DNA of 64,000 nucleotides from Chlorobiota bacterium (GTDB lineage: Bacteria > Bacteroidota > Ignavibacteria > Kapaibacteriales > UBA961), in contig BJGZ01000011.1 in NCBI GenBank assembly GCA_014191195.1, forward strand, positions 18,173-82,172, given 5' to 3'. The first letter of the stretch is position 1. Each line of letters opens with the position of its first letter. Under the pieces are notes generated by a model that worked only from the letters and a program-made list of their open reading frames with translations, was not told the DNA's origin and did not search any database. The translations under genes were made by a program, and so were the position numbers. This document shows positions 1 to 9,232 of the stretch, in pieces.

Positions 1-522
1 CATATCCAGCATGTGGTCTGCTTCATCAAGGACTACAATTTCAACTTCATTTAATGAAACTATACGTTGATTCATCAAGTCAAGAAGACGTCCAGGAGTA
101 GCTACTAAAATATCTACACCATAGCGTAATGCTTGCATTTGTTTACCTTGTGAAACACCACCATAAATTATAGTGCTTTTAAGGCCAGTATATCTTCCAT
201 AAGAATCAAAACTATCACCAATCTGCTGGGCTAATTCTCGAGTTGGAGATAAGATTAAAGCTCTTATCGGCGTATTAGAGCGTTTCTGTTTATCACCTTT
301 ATGATGAACTTTATGAACAGGTTGATCTAATAAAAGCAATTCTAAAATTGGGAGTGCAAATGCTGCTGTTTTTCCGGTTCCTGTCTGTGCACATCCAATC
401 AGATCTCGACCGTTTAATACTTCGGGTATAGCTTTAGCCTGTATTGGTGTAGGCTGTGTATATCCTTCAGCTTCGATGGCCTTCTGTATTTCAGGGCTCA
501 AAGCTATTTCAGAAAAATTCAT
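1..522 (-). CDS. DEAD-box RNA helicase, N-terminal part (cut by window edge)
   Basis: ATP-dependent RNA helicase of the DEAD-box family; only the first 174 codons are inside the window. In order they show the Q motif (GYTQPTPIQ), Walker A (AQTGTGKT), motif Ia (PTRELAQQ), motif Ib (TPGRLLD) and motif II (LDEAD). The start ATG at 522 is preceded on the minus strand by AAAGGA at good spacing. The order and spacing resemble RhlE-type helicases used in ribosome assembly or RNA turnover, but the C-terminal half that would separate subfamilies is missing. The gene reads in the same direction as metH, 225 bp downstream of it. Confidence 0.93.
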   Translation of the reverse strand, partial: MNFSEIALSPEIQKAIEAEGYTQPTPIQAKAIPEVLNGRDLIGCAQTGTGKTAAFALPILELLLLDQPVHKVHHKGDKQKRSNTPIRALILSPTRELAQQIGDSFDSYGRYTGLKSTIIYGGVSQGKQMQALRYGVDILVATPGRLLDLMNQRIVSLNEVEIVVLDEADHMLDM

Positions 523-747
523 TCGTTCCTTTGTGGACGATGGATAAAAATCGTAGGCGCTGCAATAGCTAGGCGGATATCATGAGGAGTGAAAACTGCA
601 GGCATATGCCTTTAACGATTTCTGAGTTTTTCACAAAGCAATGGAGCGCAATTACAAAAATAGGGAATTGCTGTCAGTCAACGTGTCAAATGACAAATTA
701 TTAATTGTTGCGATTTTAAGATAAGTCTATAATTTGTATAAAGTTAT

Positions 748-3537
748 CTACCATAATTGCAATTTATTGTTTCTTGCTTTTTCTAATGATATTGTATTTT
801 TTGCCTGTGTTCGAAATTCATAATCTTTTCTAACTTGTTCATATTCCGTTTGAATTTCTTTTGTAAATGATGGATTATGTTCTTGTGAAATCAGATTTCC
901 CGCTACAGGAACTGCCCTTGATGCATCTAAAACATGAACAATTATTCCACTAGATTGAGGGGATATTTTGACTGCTGTATGCACTCTAGAAGTTGTTGCC
1001 CCACCTATCAATAAAGGAATCCGAATATTCCGTCTTTCCATTTCTTTTGCTACATGCACCATTTCATCTAAAGATGGTGTTATTAAGCCGGATAATCCTA
1101 TAATATCTGCATTGTGGAGTAGGGCTGCATCCAAAATTTTATCTGCAGGTACCATTACACCAAGATCTATTACTTCATAATTATTACATCCTAAAACCAC
1201 ACCTACTATATTTTTTCCAATATCATGAACATCACCTTTTACTGTTGCCATGATAATTGTTCCATTTGGTTTAGAAACTAAGCCACTTGCTGCTTTTTCT
1301 TCTTCCATAAATGGTGTTAAATATGCTACTGATTTTTTCATAACCCTTGCAGATTTAACTACTTGAGGTAAAAACATTTTACCTGCACCAAATAATTCTC
1401 CTACAAGATTCATTCCATCCATTAATGGGCCTTCGATTACTGCTAATGGGGATGCTAATGTAATTCTAGCTTCTTCGGAATCTTGATCAATAAATGCGTC
1501 TATACCTTTAACTAAGGCATGTTTTAGACGTTCTTCAATTGGTAAAGATCTCCACAAATCAGATTGTATTGATTGCGTATCTTTAGAAGTACCAGTTAAT
1601 TTTATCTGTTCTGCATAGTCAATTAATCGTTCGGTTGCCTGATCATTTCTATTTAATATAACATCTTCAACAAGTAATAGTAAATCTTTGGGGATTTCAT
1701 CGTAAATATAAATTTGCCCTGCATTTACGATTCCCATATCCATTCCAGCTTTAATTGCATGATATAGAAATGCAGTATGCATGGCGCGTCTTACAGGTTC
1801 ATTCCCTCTAAAGCTGAAAGATAAATTAGAAATACCGCCAGAGACTTTTGCGCCTGGAAGATTCTGCTTTATATATTCTGTAGCACGAATAAAATCTACA
1901 ACATAATTATTATGTTCAATAATGCCAGTTGCAATTGCAAAGATATTGGGATCAAAAATTATATCTTCTGCTGGAAAATGAACGTGCTCTGTTAATAAAG
2001 TATATGCTCTGGAACAAATCTCAATTTTTCTTTGATAAGTATCTGCTTGTCCTTGTTCATCAAAAGCCATTACAATAACAGCAGCTCCATACTTTTTAAT
2101 TTGTTTTGCTAGATAAAGAAACTGTTCTTCGCCTTCTTTCATGGAAATAGAGTTAACAATAGATTTTCCCTGAACGCATTGCAAACCTGCCTCTATTACA
2201 GACCATTTTGAGGAATCTATCATAATAGGAACTCTAGCAATATCTGGCTCGCTAGCTATCAAATTCAGGAATACTCTCATAGCATTTTCTGAATCTAACA
2301 TTCCCTCATCCATATTAATATCGATGATTTGCGCACCAGCTTCAACTTGCTGTCTGGCAATGCTTAATGCTTCGTCATATTTATTTTCTCTAATCATTTT
2401 AGCAAATTTAGTAGACCCAGTTACATTTGTTCTTTCGCCTATATTTACGAAATTGGTATCTGGCCTATATTCAAAAGGTTCCATGCCTGCTAAGCGCAAT
2501 AAGGGAGTTCTTTCTGGAATACTTCTAGGAATAATTGAATGAACAGAATCTGCAATTGCCTTAATATGTTGTGGTGTTGTACCACAGCAACCGCCAACTA
2601 GATTAAAAAAGCCTGACTCCCCAAATTCTTTAAGTTCAGAAGCCATAGATTCCGGGCTTTCATCATAACCGCCCATTTCATTGGGTAAACCTGCATTAGG
2701 ATATACACTTACAAAGCAAGTAGCTATACGAGATAATTCCTCTAAAAAAGGACGCATCTGCTGTGCGCCCAAAGCACAGTTTAAGCCAATTGATAATAAA
2801 TTAGGACAATGTTTTACAGAATTCCAAAATGCTTCTGTTGTCTGCCCAGATAATGTTCTGCCACTCATATCTACGATAGTTCCAGATAACATAACTGGCA
2901 CAGAAATTCCCCTTTCTTCAAATACTGTGTTTACGGCATAAATAGCAGCTTTACAATTAAGAGTATCAAAAATAGTTTCGATTAAAATAATATCAATATT
3001 ACCGTCTAATAATCCATGTAATTGTTCAATATATGAATCCACAACTTCTTTCCATGTGGTGGCTCTATAACCAGGATTATTTACATCTGGAGATAATGAT
3101 AAAGACTTATTCATAGGCCCAATTGCACCAGCTGCAAATCGGGGCTTATCAGTAGTTGAATATTCTGCGCAAGCTTGTTTTGCAAGTATTGCTGCTTGTT
3201 TATTTAATGAATAAGCTAAAGATTCTAATCCATAATCAGCTTGAGCAATAGAAGTAGAACTAAATGTATTGGTTTCAATAATGTCTGCACCCGCGGCTAA
3301 ATATTCTCTGTGTATATCTTGAATAATTTTAGGCTGAGATAAAACCAAGACATCATTATTTCCCCTTATATCATGATGATGATTACAAAGCAAAGAATGG
3401 TATGCAAGATCTGGAGATTGTTCTCCTCTAAAATCAGATTCTTCTAGAGAATGTTGCTGAATCATCGTTCCCATCGCCCCATCGATGATCAATATTCTTT
3501 TTTGTAATAATTGTGTGAGTTGCTCGAAACTTGTCAT
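748..3537 (-). CDS. metH: Cobalamin-dependent methionine synthase without reactivation domain
   Basis: Transfers a methyl group from methyltetrahydrofolate to homocysteine through cobalamin. Domains in order: homocysteine-binding barrel with zinc ligands Cys254 and Cys317-Cys318 (GGCCGTT); pterin-binding barrel from about residue 360 ([11 protein letters not shown]); B12 cap; Rossmann B12-binding domain with the cobalt-ligand His771 in GDVHDIGKN. The protein stops at residue 929, in the linker that normally leads to the AdoMet-binding reactivation domain (full-length MetH is about 1220-1230 residues). The stop is a clean TAG and the following 225 bp carry no such domain, so the shortening looks natural. 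Reactivation would need a separate protein. No cobalamin riboswitch was recognised in the 136-bp upstream gap. Confidence 0.96.
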   Translation of the reverse strand: MTSFEQLTQLLQKRILIIDGAMGTMIQQHSLEESDFRGEQSPDLAYHSLLCNHHHDIRGNNDVLVLSQPKIIQDIHREYLAAGADIIETNTFSSTSIAQADYGLESLAYSLNKQAAILAKQACAEYSTTDKPRFAAGAIGPMNKSLSLSPDVNNPGYRATTWKEVVDSYIEQLHGLLDGNIDIILIETIFDTLNCKAAIYAVNTVFEERGISVPVMLSGTIVDMSGRTLSGQTTEAFWNSVKHCPNLLSIGLNCALGAQQMRPFLEELSRIATCFVSVYPNAGLPNEMGGYDESPESMASELKEFGESGFFNLVGGCCGTTPQHIKAIADSVHSIIPRSIPERTPLLRLAGMEPFEYRPDTNFVNIGERTNVTGSTKFAKMIRENKYDEALSIARQQVEAGAQIIDINMDEGMLDSENAMRVFLNLIASEPDIARVPIMIDSSKWSVIEAGLQCVQGKSIVNSISMKEGEEQFLYLAKQIKKYGAAVIVMAFDEQGQADTYQRKIEICSRAYTLLTEHVHFPAEDIIFDPNIFAIATGIIEHNNYVVDFIRATEYIKQNLPGAKVSGGISNLSFSFRGNEPVRRAMHTAFLYHAIKAGMDMGIVNAGQIYIYDEIPKDLLLLVEDVILNRNDQATERLIDYAEQIKLTGTSKDTQSIQSDLWRSLPIEERLKHALVKGIDAFIDQDSEEARITLASPLAVIEGPLMDGMNLVGELFGAGKMFLPQVVKSARVMKKSVAYLTPFMEEEKAASGLVSKPNGTIIMATVKGDVHDIGKNIVGVVLGCNNYEVIDLGVMVPADKILDAALLHNADIIGLSGLITPSLDEMVHVAKEMERRNIRIPLLIGGATTSRVHTAVKISPQSSGIIVHVLDASRAVPVAGNLISQEHNPSFTKEIQTEYEQVRKDYEFRTQAKNTISLEKARNNKLQLW

Positions 3538-3567
3538 GTTTTATGCTTTTAATATTCAAAGTTGATG

Positions 3568-3575
3568 CAAAAATA
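3568..3575 (-). promoter_or_regulatory. Candidate -7 promoter box for metH
   Basis: On the minus strand this reads TATTTTTG, matching the Bacteroidetes -7 consensus TAnnTTTG, about 30 nt before the metH start. No TTTG -33 element is seen at the usual 19-21 nt spacing; one copy of the GAATGTACCT direct repeat lies there instead. Confidence 0.4.
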
Positions 3576-3591
3576 CATAATTATAGTGCCT

Positions 3592-3622
3592 GAATGTACC
3601 TTATTCTCTAAGGAATGTACCT
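3592..3622. repeat. Two direct copies of GAATGTACCT, 21 bp apart
   Basis: Identical 10-mers at 3592-3601 and 3613-3622 lie between the divergent metH and prolyl oligopeptidase genes. The 21-bp period is two helical turns, so both copies face the same side of the helix, as in sites for a tandem-binding regulator. The first copy lies where the metH -33 element would be. Function is inferred. Confidence 0.4.
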
Positions 3623-3673
3623 GCAAACAATAAGGAAATCAGTATTTTTACATATTCATTATGGAACATATAC

Positions 3674-5755
3674 ATGAAAACAATATTTTTTTTAGTCTGG
3701 TTTCTTTTAGAACATATCTTTTTTATTATGAATTCACATGCTCAAGAATTTGCGGTTATACCAACAACAAAAAATACGGTTAAAGAACATATTCATGGAA
3801 TTGAATTAACAGACCATTTTAGATGGCTAGAAGATAAGAATCAAACTGATGTGATTGATTGGACACGTAAACAGCATGATGCAACAGTAGATTTTATAAA
3901 AAAAACAGCGCCTGATATTCCTGGACTTGATGAAGAAATCAAAGCATTATTTGATAGGGAAATGTCTTCTCCGCCAAGATTAAAAAAAGACAGAGAATTT
4001 ATCTCCAAAAAGAAAAAAGGCGAATTACAGTTTTCATTATATACTATATTAAATGGCGAAGAGATCAAGATTTTTGATCCGGTGCTATTAGATCCATCAG
4101 GTAAAACTTCAATTACATCTATAACCTATAATAAAAATGCTTCAAAGGTTGCTATTGGTACTCAAAGTAAGGGTGCCGAAATAACAGATATTAGAATTAT
4201 AGATACAAAGACTGGAAAACAAATAGGGGAAACATTATATGGTATTGGATCTTTTTCTTGGGCAAAAGATGAATCAAAAGCTTTTATTACCCCAAGAACA
4301 AAAGAATTAATCGATAAACAAAGTCCATTAGCAGTTTATCTTCATACTATAGGACAAAACCCCATAACTGCACAAAAACTTGTTGAACCTTCCGATGCAA
4401 AGATCTCTGCTTGGATTTATGAAACAGAATATGAAGATTTTCAAGTATGGGGAGAAGGCGATTTTTATACAAATACAATTAAGTTTCGAACTATACAGAG
4501 CAATGAAAATCCTAGAACAATTTATTCAAGTAAAGAATATAAAGCATATCCTGAATTTAGAAATAATGATATTTATTGGATGACAAATGATCATGCACCT
4601 AATTTTAAGGTGATGAAATCCAATGCGAATAGTCCAGAATTTGCTACAGCAACTACTTTGATTCCTGAAGGAGAAACAGTAATAGATGGATTCGAGATTA
4701 CAAATTCATGGATAATCGTTCAAGATAAAAAAGATATCATGACAAGACTGAAAGTATATGATTTACAAGGAAATTATCATAAAGAACTCGAATTACCTGA
4801 ATTCGGCAATGTATCTGCAATGAGTTATGATAGAGATAAAAATCTGTTATATATAACTATATCTACTTTTACTGCGCCAGCTAAAATGTATAAAGTGGAT
4901 GGCAATACACTCAATTGGACATTTTACTATCAAGAATCTGTACCAGTAGATCTATCTGATATTACAGCAGATATACATTTTTATGAGTCTAAAGATAATA
5001 AACGTATTCCTATGTTTATTGTCCATAAAAAAGACTTGCAATTAGATGGGAATAATCCCGTACTAATTACAGGTTATGGTGGTTTTAATATCGGTATATC
5101 ACCCTCATTTGTTGGCTATAATGCATCTTTTTTAAAAAGAGGTGGCATTTGGGTAAGTACTGGTTTACGAGGTGGAAATGAATATGGAGAAAGCTGGCAT
5201 CAAGATGGAATGCTACAAAAGAAACAACATACATTTGATGATTTTATTGCCGCAACAGAATGGCTAATAAAAAATAAATATACGAATCCAACTAAAATTG
5301 TTGCTCGTGGTGGCTCTAATGGTGGGCTTCTAATGGGGGCTATTGCTACCCAAAGGCCTGATTTATATCGGGCAATTATTTGCCAAGTTCCATTATTAGA
5401 TATGATACGTTATCATAAATTTCAAATAGCCAGATTCTGGATTCCTGAATATGGAGATCCCGAAAAACAAGAAGATTTTGGCAATCTTTTAAGCTATTCA
5501 CCATATCATTCTATGAAACAAGGAGTTCCATTGCCAGAAATGTTAGTTACAGTTGGAGAAAATGACTCCAGAGTTGACCCATTACATGGAAAGAAATTTG
5601 TTGCTTTAGCACAGCAAAAACCTGAACAGAAAAGTCCTATTATGCTATATGTAGATTATGATAGTGGACATGGTTCTGGAAAATCTATGGCCCAAATGAT
5701 TGAAGATCAAGCTTTTTATTGGCGCTATATTATGAGTCGCCTTCAAATGAAATAA
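3674..5755 (+). CDS. Prolyl oligopeptidase (S9A), exported
   Basis: Serine peptidase that cleaves short peptides after proline, probably in the periplasm because the first 24 residues are a hydrophobic signal sequence ending SHAQ. The N-terminal half (about residues 30-440) is the beta-propeller that restricts substrate size; the C-terminal half is an alpha/beta hydrolase with nucleophile Ser548 (GGSNGG), Asp631 (ENDSRVDP) and His666 (DSGHGS). At 693 residues it is typical for the family. An internal ATG at codon 19 would destroy the signal peptide, so the upstream start is preferred. The M15 peptidase gene follows 12 bp downstream, probably co-transcribed. Confidence 0.93.
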   Translation: MKTIFFLVWFLLEHIFFIMNSHAQEFAVIPTTKNTVKEHIHGIELTDHFRWLEDKNQTDVIDWTRKQHDATVDFIKKTAPDIPGLDEEIKALFDREMSSPPRLKKDREFISKKKKGELQFSLYTILNGEEIKIFDPVLLDPSGKTSITSITYNKNASKVAIGTQSKGAEITDIRIIDTKTGKQIGETLYGIGSFSWAKDESKAFITPRTKELIDKQSPLAVYLHTIGQNPITAQKLVEPSDAKISAWIYETEYEDFQVWGEGDFYTNTIKFRTIQSNENPRTIYSSKEYKAYPEFRNNDIYWMTNDHAPNFKVMKSNANSPEFATATTLIPEGETVIDGFEITNSWIIVQDKKDIMTRLKVYDLQGNYHKELELPEFGNVSAMSYDRDKNLLYITISTFTAPAKMYKVDGNTLNWTFYYQESVPVDLSDITADIHFYESKDNKRIPMFIVHKKDLQLDGNNPVLITGYGGFNIGISPSFVGYNASFLKRGGIWVSTGLRGGNEYGESWHQDGMLQKKQHTFDDFIAATEWLIKNKYTNPTKIVARGGSNGGLLMGAIATQRPDLYRAIICQVPLLDMIRYHKFQIARFWIPEYGDPEKQEDFGNLLSYSPYHSMKQGVPLPEMLVTVGENDSRVDPLHGKKFVALAQQKPEQKSPIMLYVDYDSGHGSGKSMAQMIEDQAFYWRYIMSRLQMK

Positions 5756-5767
5756 TCGAGGGATTCT

Positions 5768-6532
5768 ATGAAAACATTACTTTTCTGCTTATTAAGCTTT
5801 ACTCTCATATGTAAATCAGAAGAAATTCCCAAAGGTGCTAAAGCATTAATTGATAATTATCCTCAGATTAAAACATATGAAAACAATAGAATTATATTTA
5901 AAGATGGTTCAAGTTTACTATATGATGATGGAAAAAAGAAATCTTTTAAAGAATTACTGAAAAATCCAGATTTAGAAGACCAATTTACATATGCATATAG
6001 TACCGATACTTCTTTTAAACCATTAGAAGCAAACTTCGATCCAGGTAGAATAAGAAATGAAGAGTTTTTTAAAAAAATATATGGCTCAAAAAAGGAATCT
6101 GTTAGAACAAATTTAAAAAGTATCGCATGGTGTCCAAAAATTGCCGGACAAACCATCAGAATAACCAATGTAAATGGAATAGCAGATAAAGTGAAACAGC
6201 TATCGGCAGATATCGATAAGCATCCAGAATTTGCAAAGTATATTAAAAATATTGGTGGTACATTCAATTGGAGAAATATTGCTGGTACATCAAGAATTAG
6301 TATGCATAGTTTTGGAATGACAATTGACATTAATACATCTTTTTCTCATTATTGGCAATGGGATTGTGATTGCACAAATGAAGATGCACATGTAAAGTAT
6401 AAAAATTCTATACCTTTAAAATTAGTGCAGATATTTGAAAAACATGGATTTATTTGGGGCGGTAAATGGTATCATTATGATACTATGCATTTTGAATATC
6501 GGCCAGAATTAATTTTTAATACATCAAAGTAA
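5768..6532 (+). CDS. M15-family D-Ala-D-Ala carboxypeptidase-like protein, exported
   Basis: Probable zinc peptidase acting on peptidoglycan stem peptides in the periplasm. A short signal peptide (about 16 residues) is followed by an N-terminal region of about 110 residues and a C-terminal M15 catalytic domain. Visible motifs are SMHSFGMTIDIN (SxHxxGxxxD, first zinc ligands) and HYDTMHFEYRPE (final His with the family HFE ending). The start is supported by GAGGG upstream. It lies 12 bp after the prolyl oligopeptidase gene and 18 bp before the next gene. Related VanY/M15C enzymes have endopeptidase or carboxypeptidase activity; which one applies here cannot be read from sequence. Confidence 0.82.
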   Translation: MKTLLFCLLSFTLICKSEEIPKGAKALIDNYPQIKTYENNRIIFKDGSSLLYDDGKKKSFKELLKNPDLEDQFTYAYSTDTSFKPLEANFDPGRIRNEEFFKKIYGSKKESVRTNLKSIAWCPKIAGQTIRITNVNGIADKVKQLSADIDKHPEFAKYIKNIGGTFNWRNIAGTSRISMHSFGMTIDINTSFSHYWQWDCDCTNEDAHVKYKNSIPLKLVQIFEKHGFIWGGKWYHYDTMHFEYRPELIFNTSK

Positions 6533-6550
6533 ACCAATAAAAAACCACTT

Positions 6551-7255
6551 ATGAAGAATTACCTAATCATGTGTTTTGCATTTCTTTTTCTAGTATTTAA
6601 TAATACATATTCTCAAAAGATCAGCAAAAAACAAAAGAAAGACATTGCATCACAAACTGTCAAAAATAAATACACTATTAAATCTGGAGAAATTCTTCTT
6701 TTTTCAGAAATGCAAGGAATGCGCACAAAAATCACAGTATTATTTGATGATTATGGCAAAAAAGAAGTAACTGAGGCTATTGGGTATAGAATTGCAGACG
6801 AAGGATTAAAACTGAAAGTACATACTAAAAGTATCATTGTAGAAGGTACATTGATATCTATTGATATGGAAGAAGGGACTGCCAAAAAGATGTCTTTAGA
6901 CTCTTATATAGATGCTGGAGGTATTAATTTTAATGCTTTAAGTGATTCAATTTCTCAATCCATTGGTTTAAAGAAAACGCTAGACAAAGACACAGTTCTG
7001 GGCTATGTATGTGATGTTTGGTCTTTACAACATCCAACTTTGCCATTACTGGGAACATACTCTGTGTGGAATAATATCTTATTAAAAAGTGAAGCATTAA
7101 CAGCAGGTATTCCAATGGAAACATATGCTGTAAAATTTGAAGAAAATAAAATTATCGATAATTCTGTTTTTACTATTCCCCCTGATATTACCATCATAGA
7201 ATCAAATAAAACCACACATAAGACAGAAGAAAAGGTACCCAAAAGTAAAAAATAG
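6551..7255 (+). CDS. Exported protein of unknown function
   Basis: Not recognised with confidence. The first 21 residues form a signal peptide ending in TYSQ. The remaining ~210 residues look like a soluble beta-rich domain with alternating hydrophobic strands and few cysteines, loosely reminiscent of small periplasmic DUF4412-type or LolA-like proteins; this is an impression only. The C-terminus is Lys/Glu-rich. It is probably the last gene of the run started by the prolyl oligopeptidase gene, 18 bp after the M15 gene, and its stop codon directly abuts that of the convergent crtZ gene. Confidence 0.65.
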   Translation: MKNYLIMCFAFLFLVFNNTYSQKISKKQKKDIASQTVKNKYTIKSGEILLFSEMQGMRTKITVLFDDYGKKEVTEAIGYRIADEGLKLKVHTKSIIVEGTLISIDMEEGTAKKMSLDSYIDAGGINFNALSDSISQSIGLKKTLDKDTVLGYVCDVWSLQHPTLPLLGTYSVWNNILLKSEALTAGIPMETYAVKFEENKIIDNSVFTIPPDITIIESNKTTHKTEEKVPKSKK

Positions 7256-7711
7256 TTATTTGGATCTTTGTATATATTCTTTTTTTACAAATAAAAACCC
7301 AAATTCTTCAGCATTCTTTTTGGTAAGGGTTTTATGATGAATTCTATGGGCTTTTTTTAAAGCAAGAATATATGAATTCGTAGATTTAGCAAACATTTTT
7401 ACTCTTTGATGAACAATTATGTCATGAGCAAAAAAGTATAAAAAACCATATAATGTTATTCCCACACCTATCGATATCATCAAGGAATTATCAGTTGTAA
7501 TTCCTTGAACAAAGCATCCAATTGCAATAATTGCAAAGAATATTCCAAATATATCATTTAACTCAAAAAGACCTTTTCTTGCTTGATGATGGGTTTTATG
7601 AATAAACCACAAAGGGCCATGCATAAGGTATTTATGCACCGTCCAAGCAATACATTCCATCCCTATCACAGTACTTATAACTAGGCCTATTGCTAAAACA
7701 ATATCAATCAT
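7256..7711 (-). CDS. crtZ: Beta-carotene hydroxylase (CrtZ type)
   Basis: Di-iron membrane hydroxylase of the fatty-acid hydroxylase superfamily that adds hydroxyl groups to beta-carotene rings, giving cryptoxanthin and zeaxanthin. The histidine clusters are all visible in 151 residues: HKYLMH, HKTHH, HDIIVH and HRIHH, set between hydrophobic segments at about residues 1-22 and 50-90. The length fits CrtZ. No other carotenoid gene is in the window. It lies 6 bp downstream of the cystathionine beta-synthase gene on the same strand, so it is likely co-transcribed, which is an unexpected pairing. Confidence 0.88.
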   Translation of the reverse strand: MIDIVLAIGLVISTVIGMECIAWTVHKYLMHGPLWFIHKTHHQARKGLFELNDIFGIFFAIIAIGCFVQGITTDNSLMISIGVGITLYGFLYFFAHDIIVHQRVKMFAKSTNSYILALKKAHRIHHKTLTKKNAEEFGFLFVKKEYIQRSK

Positions 7712-7717
7712 AGAATA

Positions 7718-9079
7718 TTAAATAAATTCAAGAATATCATGTCTAGTTAGTATTCCTGTTATCTTTCCAAAATCAGAAACCAAAACAGCATGATTATCTT
7801 TTAAAGCAATAATTGCAGATTGAATATCAGCATGTGAATCTATAATTGGCATAGGATTTTCCATGATTTCTGATATCTGTTTAGCCAAAAAGGATCGATT
7901 TGAAATAACTTTAGACATTAGTTTATTGTCACGAACAGTTCCAATTGGCTTACCATTCTCAAAAACTGGTAATTCAGAAATTTCATTTTCTTGCATTAAT
8001 TGTAATGCTTGTTCAACAGTATCATCTGGAGAAATTGATAGAAGATGTGCTAATAATCTTTGATTTGATTTAACAGACAATGCTGTTTTTACAGACATTT
8101 TATCTTCATCTAACAAATTCTTTTCTTTTAACCATTCATCGGAATGATGTTTAGTTAAATATCTTTCTCCAGTATCACAGATAATTACTACAACGATATC
8201 TTTTTCAGTAAGATTTTTTCCAATTTTCAGGGCTGCAGCAACATTCATTCCGCTAGATCCACCGCAAAATATCCCTTCTTCTCTAGCTAAGCGTCTTGCA
8301 ATAGAAAATGCTTCTTTATCATTAATATTTACAATTTCATCGATAAGATGTATATCTAAATTTCCAGGTATGCGTTCTTGTCCAACACCTTCGATTAAAT
8401 AAGGCAAAGCTTCTACTAATTTACCTGTTTCTTTAAATGCTTTAATACAAGAACCTGTTGGGTCTGCAGCAATTATTTTGATATTAGGATTCTGTTTTTT
8501 TAAATATCTGGAAGTACCTGTAATTGTTCCACCTGTTCCTATACCAGCAATAAAATGAGTTACCATTCCATCTGTATCATTCCAAATTTCTGGTCCTGTT
8601 GTAGCTTCATGAATTGCAGGATTTGCTGGATAATCATATTGATTCAGCATGATTGCATTTGGAATCTCTTGGGCTAATCTTAATGCGGTATTAAAATAAT
8701 ATTCAGGTGAATCAGCTTTTGCTGCACTTGATACAATTAAAACATCTGCTCCAATGGCTTTTAAATATTTAACTCTTTCTTGTGAGGCTTTATCAGACAT
8801 CACAAATAAACATGAATATCCTTTTAAAATTGCTGCTAAAGCAAGGCCAATTCCTGTATTGCCACTTGTAGGTTCTACAATTAATCCACCTGGTTTAATT
8901 TTTCCCTCAGCCTCGGCGGCTTCTAGCATTGCTATGCCAATTCTATCTTTTACAGATCCACCAGGATTTCTACTTTCTAATTTTACATAAATCTGTGCTG
9001 GAATATCTTTGGCTACAGAATTCAAGCGAACTAAAGGTGTATTACCAATTAAACTTAAAATACTGGAATGAACATTCAT
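7718..9079 (-). CDS. Cystathionine beta-synthase (PLP enzyme with two CBS domains)
   Basis: PLP enzyme condensing serine (or an activated serine) with homocysteine or sulfide. The catalytic domain (about 1-320) shows the PLP lysine Lys44 in GGSVKDR, the phosphate/substrate loop TSGNTG, and the PLP-phosphate loop GTGGTITG. Residues about 335-453 form a tandem CBS-domain pair, which binds AdoMet or adenine nucleotides in relatives and regulates activity. The 453-residue length and architecture favour cystathionine beta-synthase over cysteine synthase, though bacterial members can do either. It is transcribed with crtZ. A TACTTTTG box lies 33 nt upstream of the start. Confidence 0.9.
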   Translation of the reverse strand: MNVHSSILSLIGNTPLVRLNSVAKDIPAQIYVKLESRNPGGSVKDRIGIAMLEAAEAEGKIKPGGLIVEPTSGNTGIGLALAAILKGYSCLFVMSDKASQERVKYLKAIGADVLIVSSAAKADSPEYYFNTALRLAQEIPNAIMLNQYDYPANPAIHEATTGPEIWNDTDGMVTHFIAGIGTGGTITGTSRYLKKQNPNIKIIAADPTGSCIKAFKETGKLVEALPYLIEGVGQERIPGNLDIHLIDEIVNINDKEAFSIARRLAREEGIFCGGSSGMNVAAALKIGKNLTEKDIVVVIICDTGERYLTKHHSDEWLKEKNLLDEDKMSVKTALSVKSNQRLLAHLLSISPDDTVEQALQLMQENEISELPVFENGKPIGTVRDNKLMSKVISNRSFLAKQISEIMENPMPIIDSHADIQSAIIALKDNHAVLVSDFGKITGILTRHDILEFI

Positions 9080-9111
9080 AAATATTAACTGAAATTATTG
9101 AAAGAATTGAA

Positions 9112-9119
9112 CAAAAGTA
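9112..9119 (-). promoter_or_regulatory. Candidate -7 promoter box for the cbs-crtZ operon
   Basis: Minus-strand reading TACTTTTG matches TAnnTTTG and lies 33 nt before the cystathionine beta-synthase start. No clear -33 TTTG was found at the usual distance, so this is only a candidate. Confidence 0.35.
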
Positions 9120-9232
9120 CGAGTTTACTCGATAAAGTGAGCTTAAGGTGTAATAACATCTGTTTTATTTTCACTAATTATATACTTTTTACTTATGATA
9201 TTTAGTTTAATCTATTATTTGATGTCAACTCC

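Noticed and set aside
523..747. Missing MetH reactivation domain by frameshift
   Set aside because: All frames after the metH stop were read and none shows the domain; the gap is ordinary intergenic DNA before the helicase gene.
3538..3673. Cobalamin riboswitch ahead of metH
   Set aside because: The gap is only 136 bp and no B12-box-like or long stem structure was seen; only the direct repeat stands out.
5863..6330. 155-codon minus-strand open frame
   Set aside because: Lies wholly inside the well-supported M15 peptidase gene and is its antisense shadow in AT-rich DNA.
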